Below are positions 23,755-35,400 of a stretch of 64,000 nucleotides of DNA, piece by piece (position 1 is the first letter of the stretch; the number at the start of each line of letters is the position of its first letter). The stretch is taken from the NCBI RefSeq assembly GCF_000346465.2, contig NC_034011.1, positions 16,595,213 to 16,659,212 on the forward strand. The letters run 5' to 3'. The notes below the pieces were generated by a model. It was not told where the DNA came from and searched no databases. It worked only from the letters and a program-made list of their open reading frames with translations. The translations under genes were made by a program, and so were the position numbers. This DNA is from Prunus persica (taxonomy: Eukaryota; Streptophyta; Magnoliopsida; Rosales; Rosaceae).

Positions 23755-26700
23755 CAAAAGCATCGTGCTGAAGCCAACAAGTGATGCTGAAATGCATAAT
23801 ATAATAAGGTGAAGAAAATCATGAAGAATTCCCCCCATTCTTACCAAGAAGAGGCTCCAATTGGAAAGCAAGGGAATTGGAGTTATAATTTTATATAATG
23901 AAATAAGTCAAGAAATCAGCCACTGCTGCTTCCCCAATGTCGGAAGAAGTTAGTAAGCTGCAGGGGGACTTCTCCTATGTGAATCCTCAAGAGCTACCCA
24001 ATTAACTTCCTCTAGTGCATTATATCAGAGCATGTCATCAACTTTGTACAAGACCACAACTTCCAAAGGTTAAAGAAGATTGTATAAATCCAAGTGAAAC
24101 ATGCGGAGTTTAATGGTCTAGTAGATGAGCTGCTGATCAAGGATTGATTTATACCAATTTTAGTCCATGTGCTCTTCGCTCCTTGATGATACCGAAATAC
24201 ATGGTACATGGCATCTGGCGTATGTTTATAAGCAGTTACACCATAAATAACACCAATACAATTATGCTGGACATGACGCCTGCATATTCATATGTGGCCA
24301 GGGAATAGGTCAAAAGGTTACAACACCTTTGAGATAGTGTATTACTCCCTCGGAAGCCCATTGACTTAGTTCCTTTACCAAAGGAGGCATGACCAAATGT
24401 TCAAAAGCTCATCTTCCATCTCCCCACAACTGAATAAGAAAATTCAGGTGTGGGTGATCAGATTATCTCAACTGGAGGAGAGGGTCACCAAAAGTATCTT
24501 GTCAAACGGAAAGGTGGACCCCTTTCAGATAGCACTTCAATCATAGATGATAAAAATCATCAATTGAATCATGACATAAATGAAAGATTTCATGCCCTTT
24601 AGTGCTTCTGTTACCTAGGGTTTTTCTTAGGTTTTGCTTCTACAAATTGCATCTTTGTAGTTCCTAATAATTGTTGGTGCCATGTATGTATCATTTTATA
24701 GTTGGGATTCATGAATTACATTTAGTAGCCAGCCTAGTAGAACTCTATATAATGCTCATGAACCTTTATTTTGAGATGAATATACTTACAGAAATTTCCC
24801 GCAAGCATATGCTTCTCTCTAGGATTCGGTGATGCTGTCTAAGCGTAGTTAGATGTTCATTTTAGCCCCTATATAAATTTTCCTTCTCCATAAACCAAAT
24901 TTCCTAAATTCTCACTGTTACGATTGCAGCTATGTGTGTACGCGAGTGTGCATGTCTGCACATTGCATTCATGAAGATCAACCTTTTCTCTCCTTTTTGG
25001 CTGGGAAGTGCAACTAACTTGTAGGCACCAAAATATATCACAACATGATGTACACAGAAACCATGTATCATGGATCTTGCACCTTAAGGCATGTCAGCTA
25101 CTACTTGATCCAGACAAATCAATAGACTCGGACACCTAAATAACACACGTCAGATGAACCCAAAAACATAACATCAAACAGACGAAGATTAATCTTTTCT
25201 CTCCTTCTTTTTGACTAGGAATTGCAATTAACTTGTACGCACTAAGATATATCATAGCATGTATAGAGAAACCATCGTGTGTAAGCAAATCTTGCCCCTC
25301 AAGGGCTGTCAGTTACCAACTTACTACTTGATCCAGAAAAATCATTACCAAATCAGACCAACAAATAACACAGATTAGATTGATCCTAAAAATTTAGAAT
25401 CATTCATACCTTAATTTGATCTTCAATTTCCATTCTTTCACAGGCAATGACAGGTCCAGCATCCAGTGCACGGACAGTGAATGCTAAGGATACTCCTGTT
25501 TCTTTAACACCGTCCTGATTCAGAAATTCAAACATGCAGACATACTTCTTATTCTGAAATTTACAATGTGACTATAAAATAAAATGCAAATATTTTTAAC
25601 ATACAAGATAAGGAACATCGAAACAAAGAAACCTGCAAGGCTCTTTGAACGGGTGCAGCACCACGATATAATGGCAGAAGACTTGGGTGTATATTGACCG
25701 TGCCTGAGACAATTGTCACTTTGGATTGAGAAATAATGCTAGCACCAGATCAAGTTTCAAGATAGCAAATATCTCTCAACTTTACTGTCAAGTCATTTAT
25801 GTTCACTCAAGATATGCAACTAGTCAGTTCACATTTTAAATCAAAGATGTCATATTAAAGGAAAATATCAATATGGTAGACTAAAATGAACATCTAATTA
25901 GGCTTAGTCACTAAATGAATACACTGCAGAAATCAACTACATTAATTTCTGCACCGAAATAAACCCAGTTTGATTACGAAAATGCCATTGGACAAAATAA
26001 CTTATACTTTTTGTCAACTACTAAAAATATTTCAAAGGCCAAAAGAAAATTTGATTATAATTAGGCTACCACAATACCTTTCAAAGAAAGTTTTTTTCCA
26101 CTGTTTATTACTGCTATATTTAAAATGAAAAACTTACTATCCAAAATATTCTATAACTATTACAAGAATGTTTTTTCTACAAACTAATTTTATATATTTA
26201 TAATTACTTTTTGAAAGTATTTTTCTACAAACATAGAAATAGAAATTCCTGGCGCTATTGAAACAGGACTATGAAATGCATGATGCAATTGTTTCCCGTT
26301 GCTAACATGTATTTGGTTATGGACTAATAATGATGTTTTTGGTATTATTAAAATGACAGGTCCAACTGCTGTATCATAAGAACATGTGTTCTTTCCTGGT
26401 CAGTTCATCCCATTCCCAAGTCTGAAAACCCCGAAATGGGTGTCCTGATTTTATGTGGGATCGATGGACCCCACATTTCTCCTGATTCTTTTACTCTAAA
26501 TAAATGTTGGAATGAGGAGGAATGTAAATGGTTCCCATTCCAGGTAAGCATGCCCAGATGATAACCATAATTTCAAAAGTCAAACGCAGAATTCAAATAT
26601 AAATTGGTTACACACAAATATATTAGTTTAACAAATAAGCACGGCCCATTTATGTTAATGGAAATTAATATGTAGCAGAGACCAAAACTTTCAGGAAAGT

Positions 26701-28131
26701 TGATTCAACTAACCCGATGTTGGGATATTTAGAAACTTGCTAGGTAAAATATTCCCATATGCAGCAGTAATGCAAAGTTCTGGCTGCAAATCTCTTAAGT
26801 TGGATAAGAACACATCCTGCACAAACAGCAAATAAAAATGAACCCTTTTCATCTAAATTCTATGAAAGAAACTTTTAGAAACAATGGGAATGCATGGAAA
26901 CCTTTTTTAATTGTTCCAGAGCAAAAAGAAGCAGTATTAGGTTATTGATGGTAACAATTGTGAAGCTATGATCTTCAGCATTAGAATTGCAAAAGTTGCA
27001 GCTCCACATCAGGAATACCACCCCAATATAGAAATTCCTACAGTTAAGTCAAGGGTTTTCCTAACTACATCACTAGTGACTACATTGATTACTCGGAAAG
27101 AATAAGTAGGGAAATCATTTCCTACCAAATTATGATAGAAAACTACCTCTCCAGCCCGTTCAGGAGTAAAAATAAGGTTGGAAGGGAAGCCTCTGTCAAG
27201 AGCATGCTGTGCTAAAGGAGAAGGCATCAACTTTTTCCCCCTAGACTTTCTGGATGGCGGCTGAGTAACAATTGCTGCAACCTACATCACAACAAATTCA
27301 TCATTCATACTGCAAGCAATTACCCAGTGTTTCTGCACAATCTAAATAGTATCATCTTTTTTACTGGGCAAGATGAGTCCCTACTGAGATTTTTTATTTT
27401 TTATTTTTTATTTGTGTGTATCAAAGATCATTCCTTCAAGGATTGCAATATTAGTAAACCTATACACAATATGCCAAAATTTTAACAAGTTTTGACATAA
27501 AACTGAACCAATCGATCCCGTAGCTATGCCTTATGACCTAGCAACACAATGAAACGGGATAACTGCAACACAGCCAAATGATTAAAACTTACTCCATTTA
27601 CGATTTTTAAACATCCAATATGACGGCTCCTTCCGCATAATGTACTAAAAGGGCAAGTCACATCTTCTAAATTGTATACAAACCGATAAGACAAACACTA
27701 AAATCATCAAAATGAGAAATACTAGTGGCATCCTAAGATGAAGCCACCATAAGTGCATCCCAAGCCAATTTTTTCATGCCAACCAAGCTGCAATTTATTA
27801 GAAACCTCAGTTAAAATCAGTTTACAAGGACAACAAATCTTAGTCCCTTAAAGACCAAACATGAGAGTTAGATGATATGCGGTTACTTATAACATAACAA
27901 AAAATAAAAAGTCGAAAGATTTTACTCAAGAAATAGAAAGAAAACCCATTTTAAGCTGAGAATAAAGGGGGCATATAGCTCGACCCAAAGGAAAATTTGT
28001 TTCAAATACCTCAAACAAAGAGTCCGGAGCAGTGGATGCGTTGAGAAGGGCATCAAGAACAGTTGCAGATACCTTCAGAAAAGTAAGCATTTTATGTCAT
28101 CATGAGGACAAATGTACACATATGTATTTAT

Positions 28132-28172
<41 letters not shown>

Positions 28173-28291
28173 ACCTGAGGAGAGCCTAAGAAGACGAGGG
28201 GCTTCTTGTTGGAAGCGAAGCATAGAGTAGAAGAAGATGAAGTTGCGGCATTGAAGCACCAGAAGCGACGAAACACTAGTGACGAATTCAT
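21552..28291 (-). CDS. Methionyl-tRNA formyltransferase, organellar
   Basis: Eleven exons on the minus strand (28291-28175, 28072-28010, 27281-27147, 26816-26714, 25703-25633, 25514-25410, 23485-23452, 22756-22656, 22512-22453, 22393-22190, 21671-21552) join in frame to 370 residues with GT-AG borders. The enzyme transfers a formyl group from 10-formyl-THF to Met-tRNA(fMet) for organelle translation initiation. The Ser/Arg-rich start (MNSSLVFRRFW) resembles a transit peptide. The signature LLPLYRGAAPVQ is present, and the N-H-D catalytic residues are N143 and H145 (GTVNIHPSLLP) and D181 (VRALDAGPVI). The C-terminal tRNA-binding OB-like domain follows (ESWLSFDEEAP ... VRAFAGWPGT). Length is normal for the family. 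Introns hold microsatellites and a local duplication. Confidence 0.93.
23722..23755. repeat. A-run plus (TA)n microsatellite in intron
   Basis: An A-run is followed by about eleven TA units in the intron between 22756 and 23452 flanks. Nearby, two near-identical cccacacccaaagg blocks occur at about 23666 and 23707. Confidence 0.75.
24973..25386. repeat. Diverged ~210-bp tandem duplication in formyltransferase intron
   Basis: Blocks from 24973-25155 recur at 25183-25386: gaagat..a..cttttctctcct, aacttgta.gcac.aa.atatatca, agagaaaccat and ctacttgatccaga.aaatca. The copies are directly repeated and moderately diverged. They are non-coding and lie in the 1.9-kb intron before the APELLDLLFYEG exon. 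Confidence 0.7.
28135..28170. repeat. (GA)n microsatellite in first intron
   Basis: Seventeen or so GA units lie immediately inside the first intron of the formyltransferase gene, next to its donor site. Confidence 0.9.
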
Positions 28292-28894
28292 TCCAGTTCC
28301 TCAAATTATTTTCAGTTTTTTATCTTTGGCACCTAAAAACAGAAGAATGCGTTATCCGCTTCTTCTAATTTCAGTTTCACCAATCTGCCAATTTGCTCCC
28401 TCAACTTAAACTTCATACTTACTGTCAATTTGGCCCCGATATATATATTTTTTTTGAAAACTTGAGACTCGAACTATTTTAATTAGCCAATTTATACTTT
28501 TAAATTGGAACTGAAACTGATTTTAAAGGTTTTTATTTTTTATTTTTTGCTTAAAGCCTTTAAGTTAAGGTCAAAACTGTTCTTGACCAAAAAAAAAAAA
28601 GGTCAAAACTGTTCTTGTGTTTTACTTATTTGGCCCGATTTAGTAATTGTGTATTTAATTTGGCCAATTTATTAGTCGTGTTTCCTCAAGTTAGCCAATT
28701 TAGTTCATTACTATTAGAAAAAATATGTGTTAAATGTCAAAAAATTTCATGTGTTTTATGCATTTTACTAATTTAGTCTATGTTTTTGCAAATTGGTCAA
28801 TTGAGTTCATGTATTTTATTAGGCTAACAAGAGAAAATAGAAGACTAAATTAGCCAAATGAGTAACTCATTTTGACATTTAGCTCTTGTTTTAA

Positions 28895-29077
28895 CGGTCC
28901 TGATCTCTTGGACTACAGGGGTCCAAGAGATTTGTGGTCACTCACCGTTGGATGTAAATTTAATGGTTCACTCACTCTTGCACTCATTTTAAGAAACGTT
29001 TTTGAACCATTGGATTAATATCCAACGGTGAGTGACCACAATCTCTTGGACTCCTGTGGTCTAAGTGATCGGGACTA
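28895..29077. mobile_element. MULE-like foldback MITE with 10-bp target duplication
   Basis: Long inverted arms (GGTCCTGATCTCTTGGACTA ... CACTCACCGTTGGAT against ATCCAACGGTGAGTGACCAC ... GATCGGGACT) fold over most of the 183-bp element. Both sides carry CTTGTTTTAA (28885-28894, 29078-29087). A 10-bp duplication with long terminal repeats fits Mutator-like elements. Confidence 0.88.
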
Positions 29078-29924
29078 CTTGTTTTAATTTACAAAAAATC
29101 ATTAAAATGTAGGCGTGTTGCGTAAAATTAATTAGGGGGCCAAAATTTCCTCAACTTGTGTGCTTAATTAAGGGTAGAGGCCCGGTTCAACCCAGCTCGA
29201 CCTGTTTAGAGTCGGCCCATTTAATAAACGGGTAATGTCAGGCTCGTCTATTTATGAAAATTATTAATTTCGGCCCGAGCTTATGGCCCTAGTCCAAATA
29301 AGATCGGGCCGTCCTTGTGTCGGATCACTAAACGGGCTGATATGTGCCCATGCCAAATTTGACTTATGTATTGCAATTTTATTTGTAATTTTTTTTACAA
29401 CTTCATTTAAATATTTTTTTACAATTATGTATATATTAACAAGATTTATTATTTATTGGGCCAATAAGTCAACATTCCCTTCATCAACGAGGCCCAACAT
29501 GTAGATACACTAAAACATCCATCCACGTGAGGAGCACGTGATAAGTTTTAAAGGAGAAATGAAAAATACATTCCGTAGATAGTAAATTACAACAATGTAC
29601 AAAGTTCAGGTGGTTAATAGTAAAAATTAAAATTCGAGGTAGTTATCCTGTACATACCTAAAAATTCAATTGGCATTTACACGTATTATAACATGTGAAT
29701 TCCTTGTGAATTTATGATTTACTGTTGCCTTGATATGTAAGAAAAGGCGGAGCAGAGCAAGCAAGACATATTTCTCCCACGCATTATTACTGCAGGTAAT
29801 ATGTTGTATGTCAGAAAAGACGGGGCAGATCAAGCAAATGCCAGGCAACTAGATAACTAGAGCTAGAAAGAGGAAGCCAAAGGCGAAAGGCTACTCGAGC
29901 AAGGCAAGCGCAAGCACCCCTCCC
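29078..29924. other. Intergenic DNA with GC-rich old repeat
   Basis: From about 29165 to 29345 several CGGCCC, AAACGGG and GGGCC motifs resemble the hAT-type repeat at 61.05-61.84 kb, but no ends were found. The stretch tttctcccacgcattattactgca near 29770 recurs near 31645, outside the other end of the neighbouring Harbinger. No gene is seen. Confidence 0.4.
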
Positions 29925-30507
29925 TAAGACCATCTCCAACCCAAGGGGTGGAAACTCAAATTTTGAGTTTTTAATCCAAAAATCTTTTCCAACCCATGTA
30001 TTTTGAGAGGTGAAAATTTGAGAAATCTCAAATTTGGGGTGGAATTCTAGACCCATTATTGCCTGGACTGATAATTTTTAGGCCCAAAATCAGCTTCTTT
30101 TTTTTATTTTTTTATTTTTTTTTAATTTTAAATTTTGGCTGGAAGCCCATGCGATGACCAAATTGGTTGGGCCCGCTGACAAGTGCAAAAAAGCATATTC
30201 CCATTTCATTATTGATGGCCAACGGCTACTTTTTCAAATAATCTGATATGCTGTTTTTTTTTTTTTTGAATATATTCCAACAGCTATAAAATCAACGATT
30301 ATGGTTCATTTTAGGCAATCTCAAAGGTAAAATTTCATATCCAACAGCTCAAATTTAAATCCAACGGTCAAAATAATATTTATAATTAATTTAAATCAGA
30401 TCCAACCCCAAAACTTATTCCAAACTCTATAAATAGTCATTCATTCGAAAAATGGATGTTAGCTTTTGCTATGGGGATAGACTTTGTCGTCCACAAGCTT
30501 CTATGTT

Positions 30508-30819
30508 CTAGGTAAAGTATGGCTCATGTGCAACAACATCATTCAAGATGCGATAGAAAAGCTCTCTTCTCATGCGGAACCGCCTGTGAAAGTCCACTAG
30601 GGGATAAAGTGGTCCTCCATGAGACTCTTATGATGTTTTTCTCTCTTCCGATTATTGTATTCACGGCCTGCAACAAAACCACCATGTTTGGATTGTTGAG
30701 CATATTGCTCCAGCAGTATGGTGTTGAACAGCCATCGCAACCCTATGTTGATGAAGGTCATCATCATCATCAGAATCATCATTGAAGAAATTTTGTATAG
30801 CCTTCCCACATGAATTCAT
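30508..30819 (-). pseudogene. Harbinger transposase N-terminal fragment, frameshifted
   Basis: From ATG 30819-30817 (minus) the frame encodes MNSCGKAIQNFF plus an Asp run. Homology then shifts frame around 30665 into GREYNNRKREKHHKSLMEDHF, and shifts again to FHRRFRMRRELFYRIL before a TAG at 30508-30510. These blocks match, in order, the N-terminal part of plant Harbinger transposases. The DDE catalytic region is missing entirely, so this is a dead fragment. Confidence 0.8.
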
Positions 30820-30913
30820 TGTAAGAAGGAGAATTGAAGGATATTGTGTGGTCAATTCAGTAGAATAACACTTCTTAAATAGACAAGAGAATGAGATGAC
30901 CTACATGTTTGAA

Positions 30914-31255
30914 AATAATTGAATGAAGATAGGAAAAGATAGGGAAAGATAAGGGAATCCAATAAAGTGACATGAACAAAGATTAGCAATGGTTTAGAAT
31001 GTGATTGAAACAAGACAAGATGGGAAATGGTTCATAAAATAATTGAATGAAGACAAGAAAAGATAGGGAAAGATAAGGGAATCTAATAAAGTGAGATGGA
31101 AAAAGTTGAGCAATGGTTCAGAACATGATTGAAACAAGACAATAGGGGATGAGAAATGGTTCAGAAAATAATTGAAGAACACAAGTGGAGGTGGGCAAAA
31201 GTTCAAAACATTATTGAATGAGGATAAAGGAATCCAATGAAGTAAAAGTAAAAGT
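30914..31255. repeat. ~124-bp tandem repeats inside the Harbinger derivative
   Basis: The unit beginning AATAATTGAATGAAGA and containing GAAAAGATAGGGAAAGATAA, AGCAATGGTT.AGAA and TTGAAACAAGACAA occurs at about 30914 and 31038, with a degraded third copy near 31210. A short (AAAGT)n run follows at about 31243-31265. Confidence 0.8.
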
Positions 31256-31636
31256 AAAAGTAAAAATGGAAGAAAATTATGGCAATGGCTTCAATGAAGG
31301 GTTCGAATTATTCCTGGCATACGTATGGTGTTGTACTTGTTTTTATTTTTAAGTGAAATTCTATTATGTTTTGGAATTTTAATTTTTTTAGGTTAAAATG
31401 TTTAGAAAATTAAATCACGAGTATTGAAACAAAAATAATGTCAAGAAAAATTAACAAGAAAAAAAAAATTAGGGGTTAATCATTCTTAAACAATTTAATA
31501 AAATTGCTTACTCAAATTATGAGTCTGCAAGGTAGGATTTAAAAAAAAAAAATTTGAGTCCTGAAAATACATGTATAGTTGTATTTTGAAGAGTGGATAT
31601 TTGAGTATAGCCCCAACATGGTTGGAGATGGTCTAA

Positions 31637-32192
31637 CGCTCATGTTTCTCCCACACATTATTACTGCAAGTAAATATTACCGTAAAAACAAATTACATTC
31701 ATTTCTTAAAAAGAGAGTTGAAATTTGACTGAATCTTACGTCTCCGCTAGTTATAAGAATATGACTAAATTTACGCATTTGGCATGACATTTCCATGGAG
31801 ACTATCTTGTTGGATTAGCAAGACAACAGAACCCCAACACAGGAAATAGGGAAAGGAGTAAAAGATTGAAGGATTTGAAATGTTTCAATTGGAAGAAGGA
31901 AAAAAGAAGAAGAAAAGAAGTAAAAAAGGCAAGCAAAGCTTCTTCATTGTCATTTTTCCTTTGAGTGTGACTAATCTTTGTCTGTGCCTTTGAGTTGCAG
32001 CTTGCAGAAGGACCCCATAACAGTTGCACTTGACTAAACAACGAAGAAAAGGAAAGAAAAAAACGGAAACGAACAGAGAGCCCCACAAGTAACGACCAAC
32101 ATTGACCTGGCCCTTCTACCTTGACTTTGTGCTGATCCTTGGATTACAACTGCAAATCTTTAATGGAATTCTTGTTGTTGTTAGGTCATTTG
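31637..32192. other. Intergenic DNA; possible 3' remnant of the copia-interrupted gene
   Basis: On the minus strand, the 80 or so bases just left of the copia element (32192 downward) would continue the reading frame of the exon at 37078-37196 if the insertion were absent, to a TAG around 32120. The rest shows no recognised gene. The C-terminal remnant is an inference from frame continuity only. Confidence 0.35.
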
Positions 32193-32426
32193 TGCTAAAA
32201 TATGAAAACCATGCGAGAATATTTGTTTGTGTGAATTTTCTGTGTATTCTTCTCCTTATAGGAGGTCATATTTATAATACAACGAAACCTGAATGGGCAA
32301 GTAAATAATAAATTCATAAATCTATTTACTGTAGGAAATCAGGAATTAAAGTAAATCAATTACAATTATAATAGGAATTCTTGGTGTGTAAGGAAAGTAA
32401 GTGAATATCTACAAGTCACGCCAACA
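32193..32426 (-). repeat. Copia 3' LTR
   Basis: 234 bp, TG...CA bounded, paired with 36844-37077. A minus-strand TATAAATA lies at 32269-32276. Confidence 0.95.
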
Positions 32427-32433
32427 CTCCCCC

Positions 32434-35400
32434 TCACGTTGGTGCATAGATGTCGCCAATGCCCAACTGATCCAGTGAATTGTGGAATGCTTTACTGGAA
32501 ATCGCTTTAGCCTCAAGCTTCTGTTTGATGAAGTGTCGATCCACCTCAACATGTTTAGTACGATCATGTTGAACTGGATTATGTGTAATGGCTATAGCAG
32601 CCTTGTTGTCACAAAAGAGATTCATTGTGGATGTAGGTTTATACCCAAGTTCAATAAGCAACTTTCTTAACCAAAGAAGTTCACAAATCCCTTTAGTCAT
32701 ACCTCTGAACTCAGCTTCTGCACTGGATAAAGCTACTGCATTTTGTTTCTTGCTCCTCCATGTCACCAAATTACCTCCCACGAATGTGAAGTAACCCGAT
32801 GTGGATTTTCTATTTGTTACATTACCTGCCCAATCTACATATGAATAACCATCAATATTTAGATGACCATGCTTTGAGAACAGAAGTTCTTTTCCATGTG
32901 CAGACTTCAAATATCTAAGTATCCGAAGAACTGCATTCATGTGGTCTTCACTTGGAGAGTGCATAAATTCACTGACAATGCTCACCGCATAAGCAAGGTC
33001 TGGCCGAGTATGTGACAAATAGATCAATCTTCCCACTAACCTTCGATATCTTTCTTTGTTAGTTGAAACTTGATCCGGATATTCTCCAAGATGAAGATTC
33101 TGAACAATAGGAGTGTCCGCAGGTTTGCAATCTAGCATTCTTGTGTCTGTCAACAAGTCCAAGACATATTTCCGTTGAGAGAGAAATATGTCTTGTTGCG
33201 ATCGAGCCATCTCAATTCCCAAGAAATACTTGAGTCCACCTAGATCCTTCATCTCAAACTAGTAGCCAAATAGTCTTGTAGCTGTGATATTTCTTGTTTA
33301 TCATTCAAAGTAATAATCATATCATCAACATAGATTATTAATGTTGTTACCTTCCTTTTTCGATGTTTCAAGAATAGAGTATGATCTGAATTGCACTGTT
33401 TGAAACCATTGTTCTTTATTGCCATGGTGAACCGTCCAAACCATGCACGTGGTGACTGTTTCAATCCATATAATGCTTTTCGTAACTTGCAAACTGTTCT
33501 AGTCTGAGTAGTGTTATATCCAGGAGGAATGTCCATGTACACCTCCTCCGTGAGTTCGCTATGTAGAAAAGCATTTTTTACATCAAATTGGTGTAGTGGC
33601 CAATCCAAATTAGCTGCAAGGGACAATAAGACTCTGACGGTGTTTAACTTTGCAACTGGAGCAAAGGTTTCTTCATAGTCTATATCATAGGTCTGTACCC
33701 TTTTGCTACAAGTCTTGCCTCGTGGTATAGTGTCTAATGTCCAAGTCTGATTTTTCTCAAGAGTTTTCATCTCCTCTTTTATAGCTTAGACCCACTTAGG
33801 ATCTTTCAATGCTTCAGAGACCTTCGTTGGAATATGGATAACAGACAACTGATTCACAAAAGCCTTGAGTGGTTCAGACAGCTTCTCAGTGGATACATAA
33901 TTTGCAATTGGATACTTGGATGTCTTGCCAATATCAGGTGAATAACGGTTTGGTGGTTTCCCACGATTTTGCCTGAAAGGTAATTGATATCCAATAGTTT
34001 TATCCTCTAAATGCACAAGTCTAGTAGGAGTAGTTACCTCAACGATATTCTCAGGGGATTGGTTTGTTGGTACTATTGAGTTAAAGGGAGGATCTTCATC
34101 TTGTTGTTCTGTATTGTCGGTAGGTGTGAGACTCGGATCAAAAATATCTTTGCATGGATCAGGTGGGTCAGGCAATTGATCGCTATGAATGGGCGATTGA
34201 TCGCTTTTCGGCAGAGAGTAATCTTGTGCTCTAGACTCGGGACGATCGATCATTTCTGTACATAGGAGAATTTCTTTGTTTTCCAAGTTGCTCCAATTCT
34301 GCTCTTCACTTCGTATCTCCCCCTAAAACGTAGAATTGGATGATGGGTCATGGAAGAACAGCTCAAATTCCAGAAAGGTCACATCCAAAGTGATATAGGT
34401 ACATCGAGTAGAAGGGTGATAATAGCGGTAGCCTTTCTGATGAGTGGCATAACCCATAAAAACACAACGAAGTGCACAGGGATCAAGTTTGCTACGTTGA
34501 TTTTTGTGAAGATGAACGAAAGCCACACATCCAAAGATTCGGGGTGTGAGTACCAAAACAGAGGGAAGAGGTCTAAGTTGCACAAGCACCTGTAAGGGAG
34601 TTTTAAAGATCAATACACCAGAAGGCATGCGGTTGATCAGGTGAACTGCGGTGACAATAGCATCATCCCAGTGATGGCCAGGAACATGAGCGCTAATCAG
34701 AAGTGCTCGGGCGGTTTCAAGTAGGGATGGCAAAAATCCCCGTAGGGGAGGGTCCTCGTCGGGTCCCCGACCCCAACGGGGGGAGATTTCGGGGCTAAAT
34801 GGGTATCTGGTACGGGGATCCCTGAACATGAAAAATTCCCGACGGGTATGGGGAGGGGATGGTATCGGCGTCCCCATCCCCGAACCCGACCCGAAAATAT
34901 ATATGTTTATATTTAAATAAATAAATAAATATATAATTATAATATTTATGTTTAACCCTAAGTTAACTTCCCTCTCCTAATTCTTCCTAATTTTCTATGG
35001 AATTTCATATTGATGTGATTTTGAATAGTTGAGTTGAACTTTATAGTTAATTTGGATGTGTTGAATGATAATTTAATATGAAACTTCATGTTAAAATGTA
35101 TGATAAATATTTTTTTATGCAAAAAAAGGGGAATTCGGGGTGGGTATGGGGGATAGTCCTCCAACGGGGACGGGGACGGGGATTCCCCGAAACCTAATAA
35201 ATGGGGATGGGTTTGGGGACGGGGGCGGGGATGAAGAGCGGGGATGGGGATGGTATTGTCATACCCGGCCCTTACCCGACCCATTGCTATCCCTAGTTTC
35301 AAGAAGATGTCGATTCTTTCTTTCAGAAACACCATTTTGTTGCGGTGTCTAAGGACAAGTCGTCTCATGGATAATTCCATGTTGTTGAAAGTAAGTCTAA

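Larger units (their letters stand above)
29928..31633. mobile_element. Non-autonomous PIF/Harbinger element (1,706 bp)
   Basis: The termini GACCATCTCCAACC and GGTTGGAGATGGTC are a perfect 14-bp inverted repeat, bordered on both sides by TAA (29925-29927, 31634-31636). The element keeps only a broken transposase N-terminus and a block of tandem repeats. It differs in terminal sequence from the 4.1-kb element, so it belongs to a separate Harbinger family. It has no ORF1. Confidence 0.9.

Noticed and set aside
31802..32088. Hydrophobic, Phe-rich minus-strand frames left of copia
   Set aside because: Composition-driven (TTC/TTT runs); no recognisable domain and not in phase with the interrupted gene.
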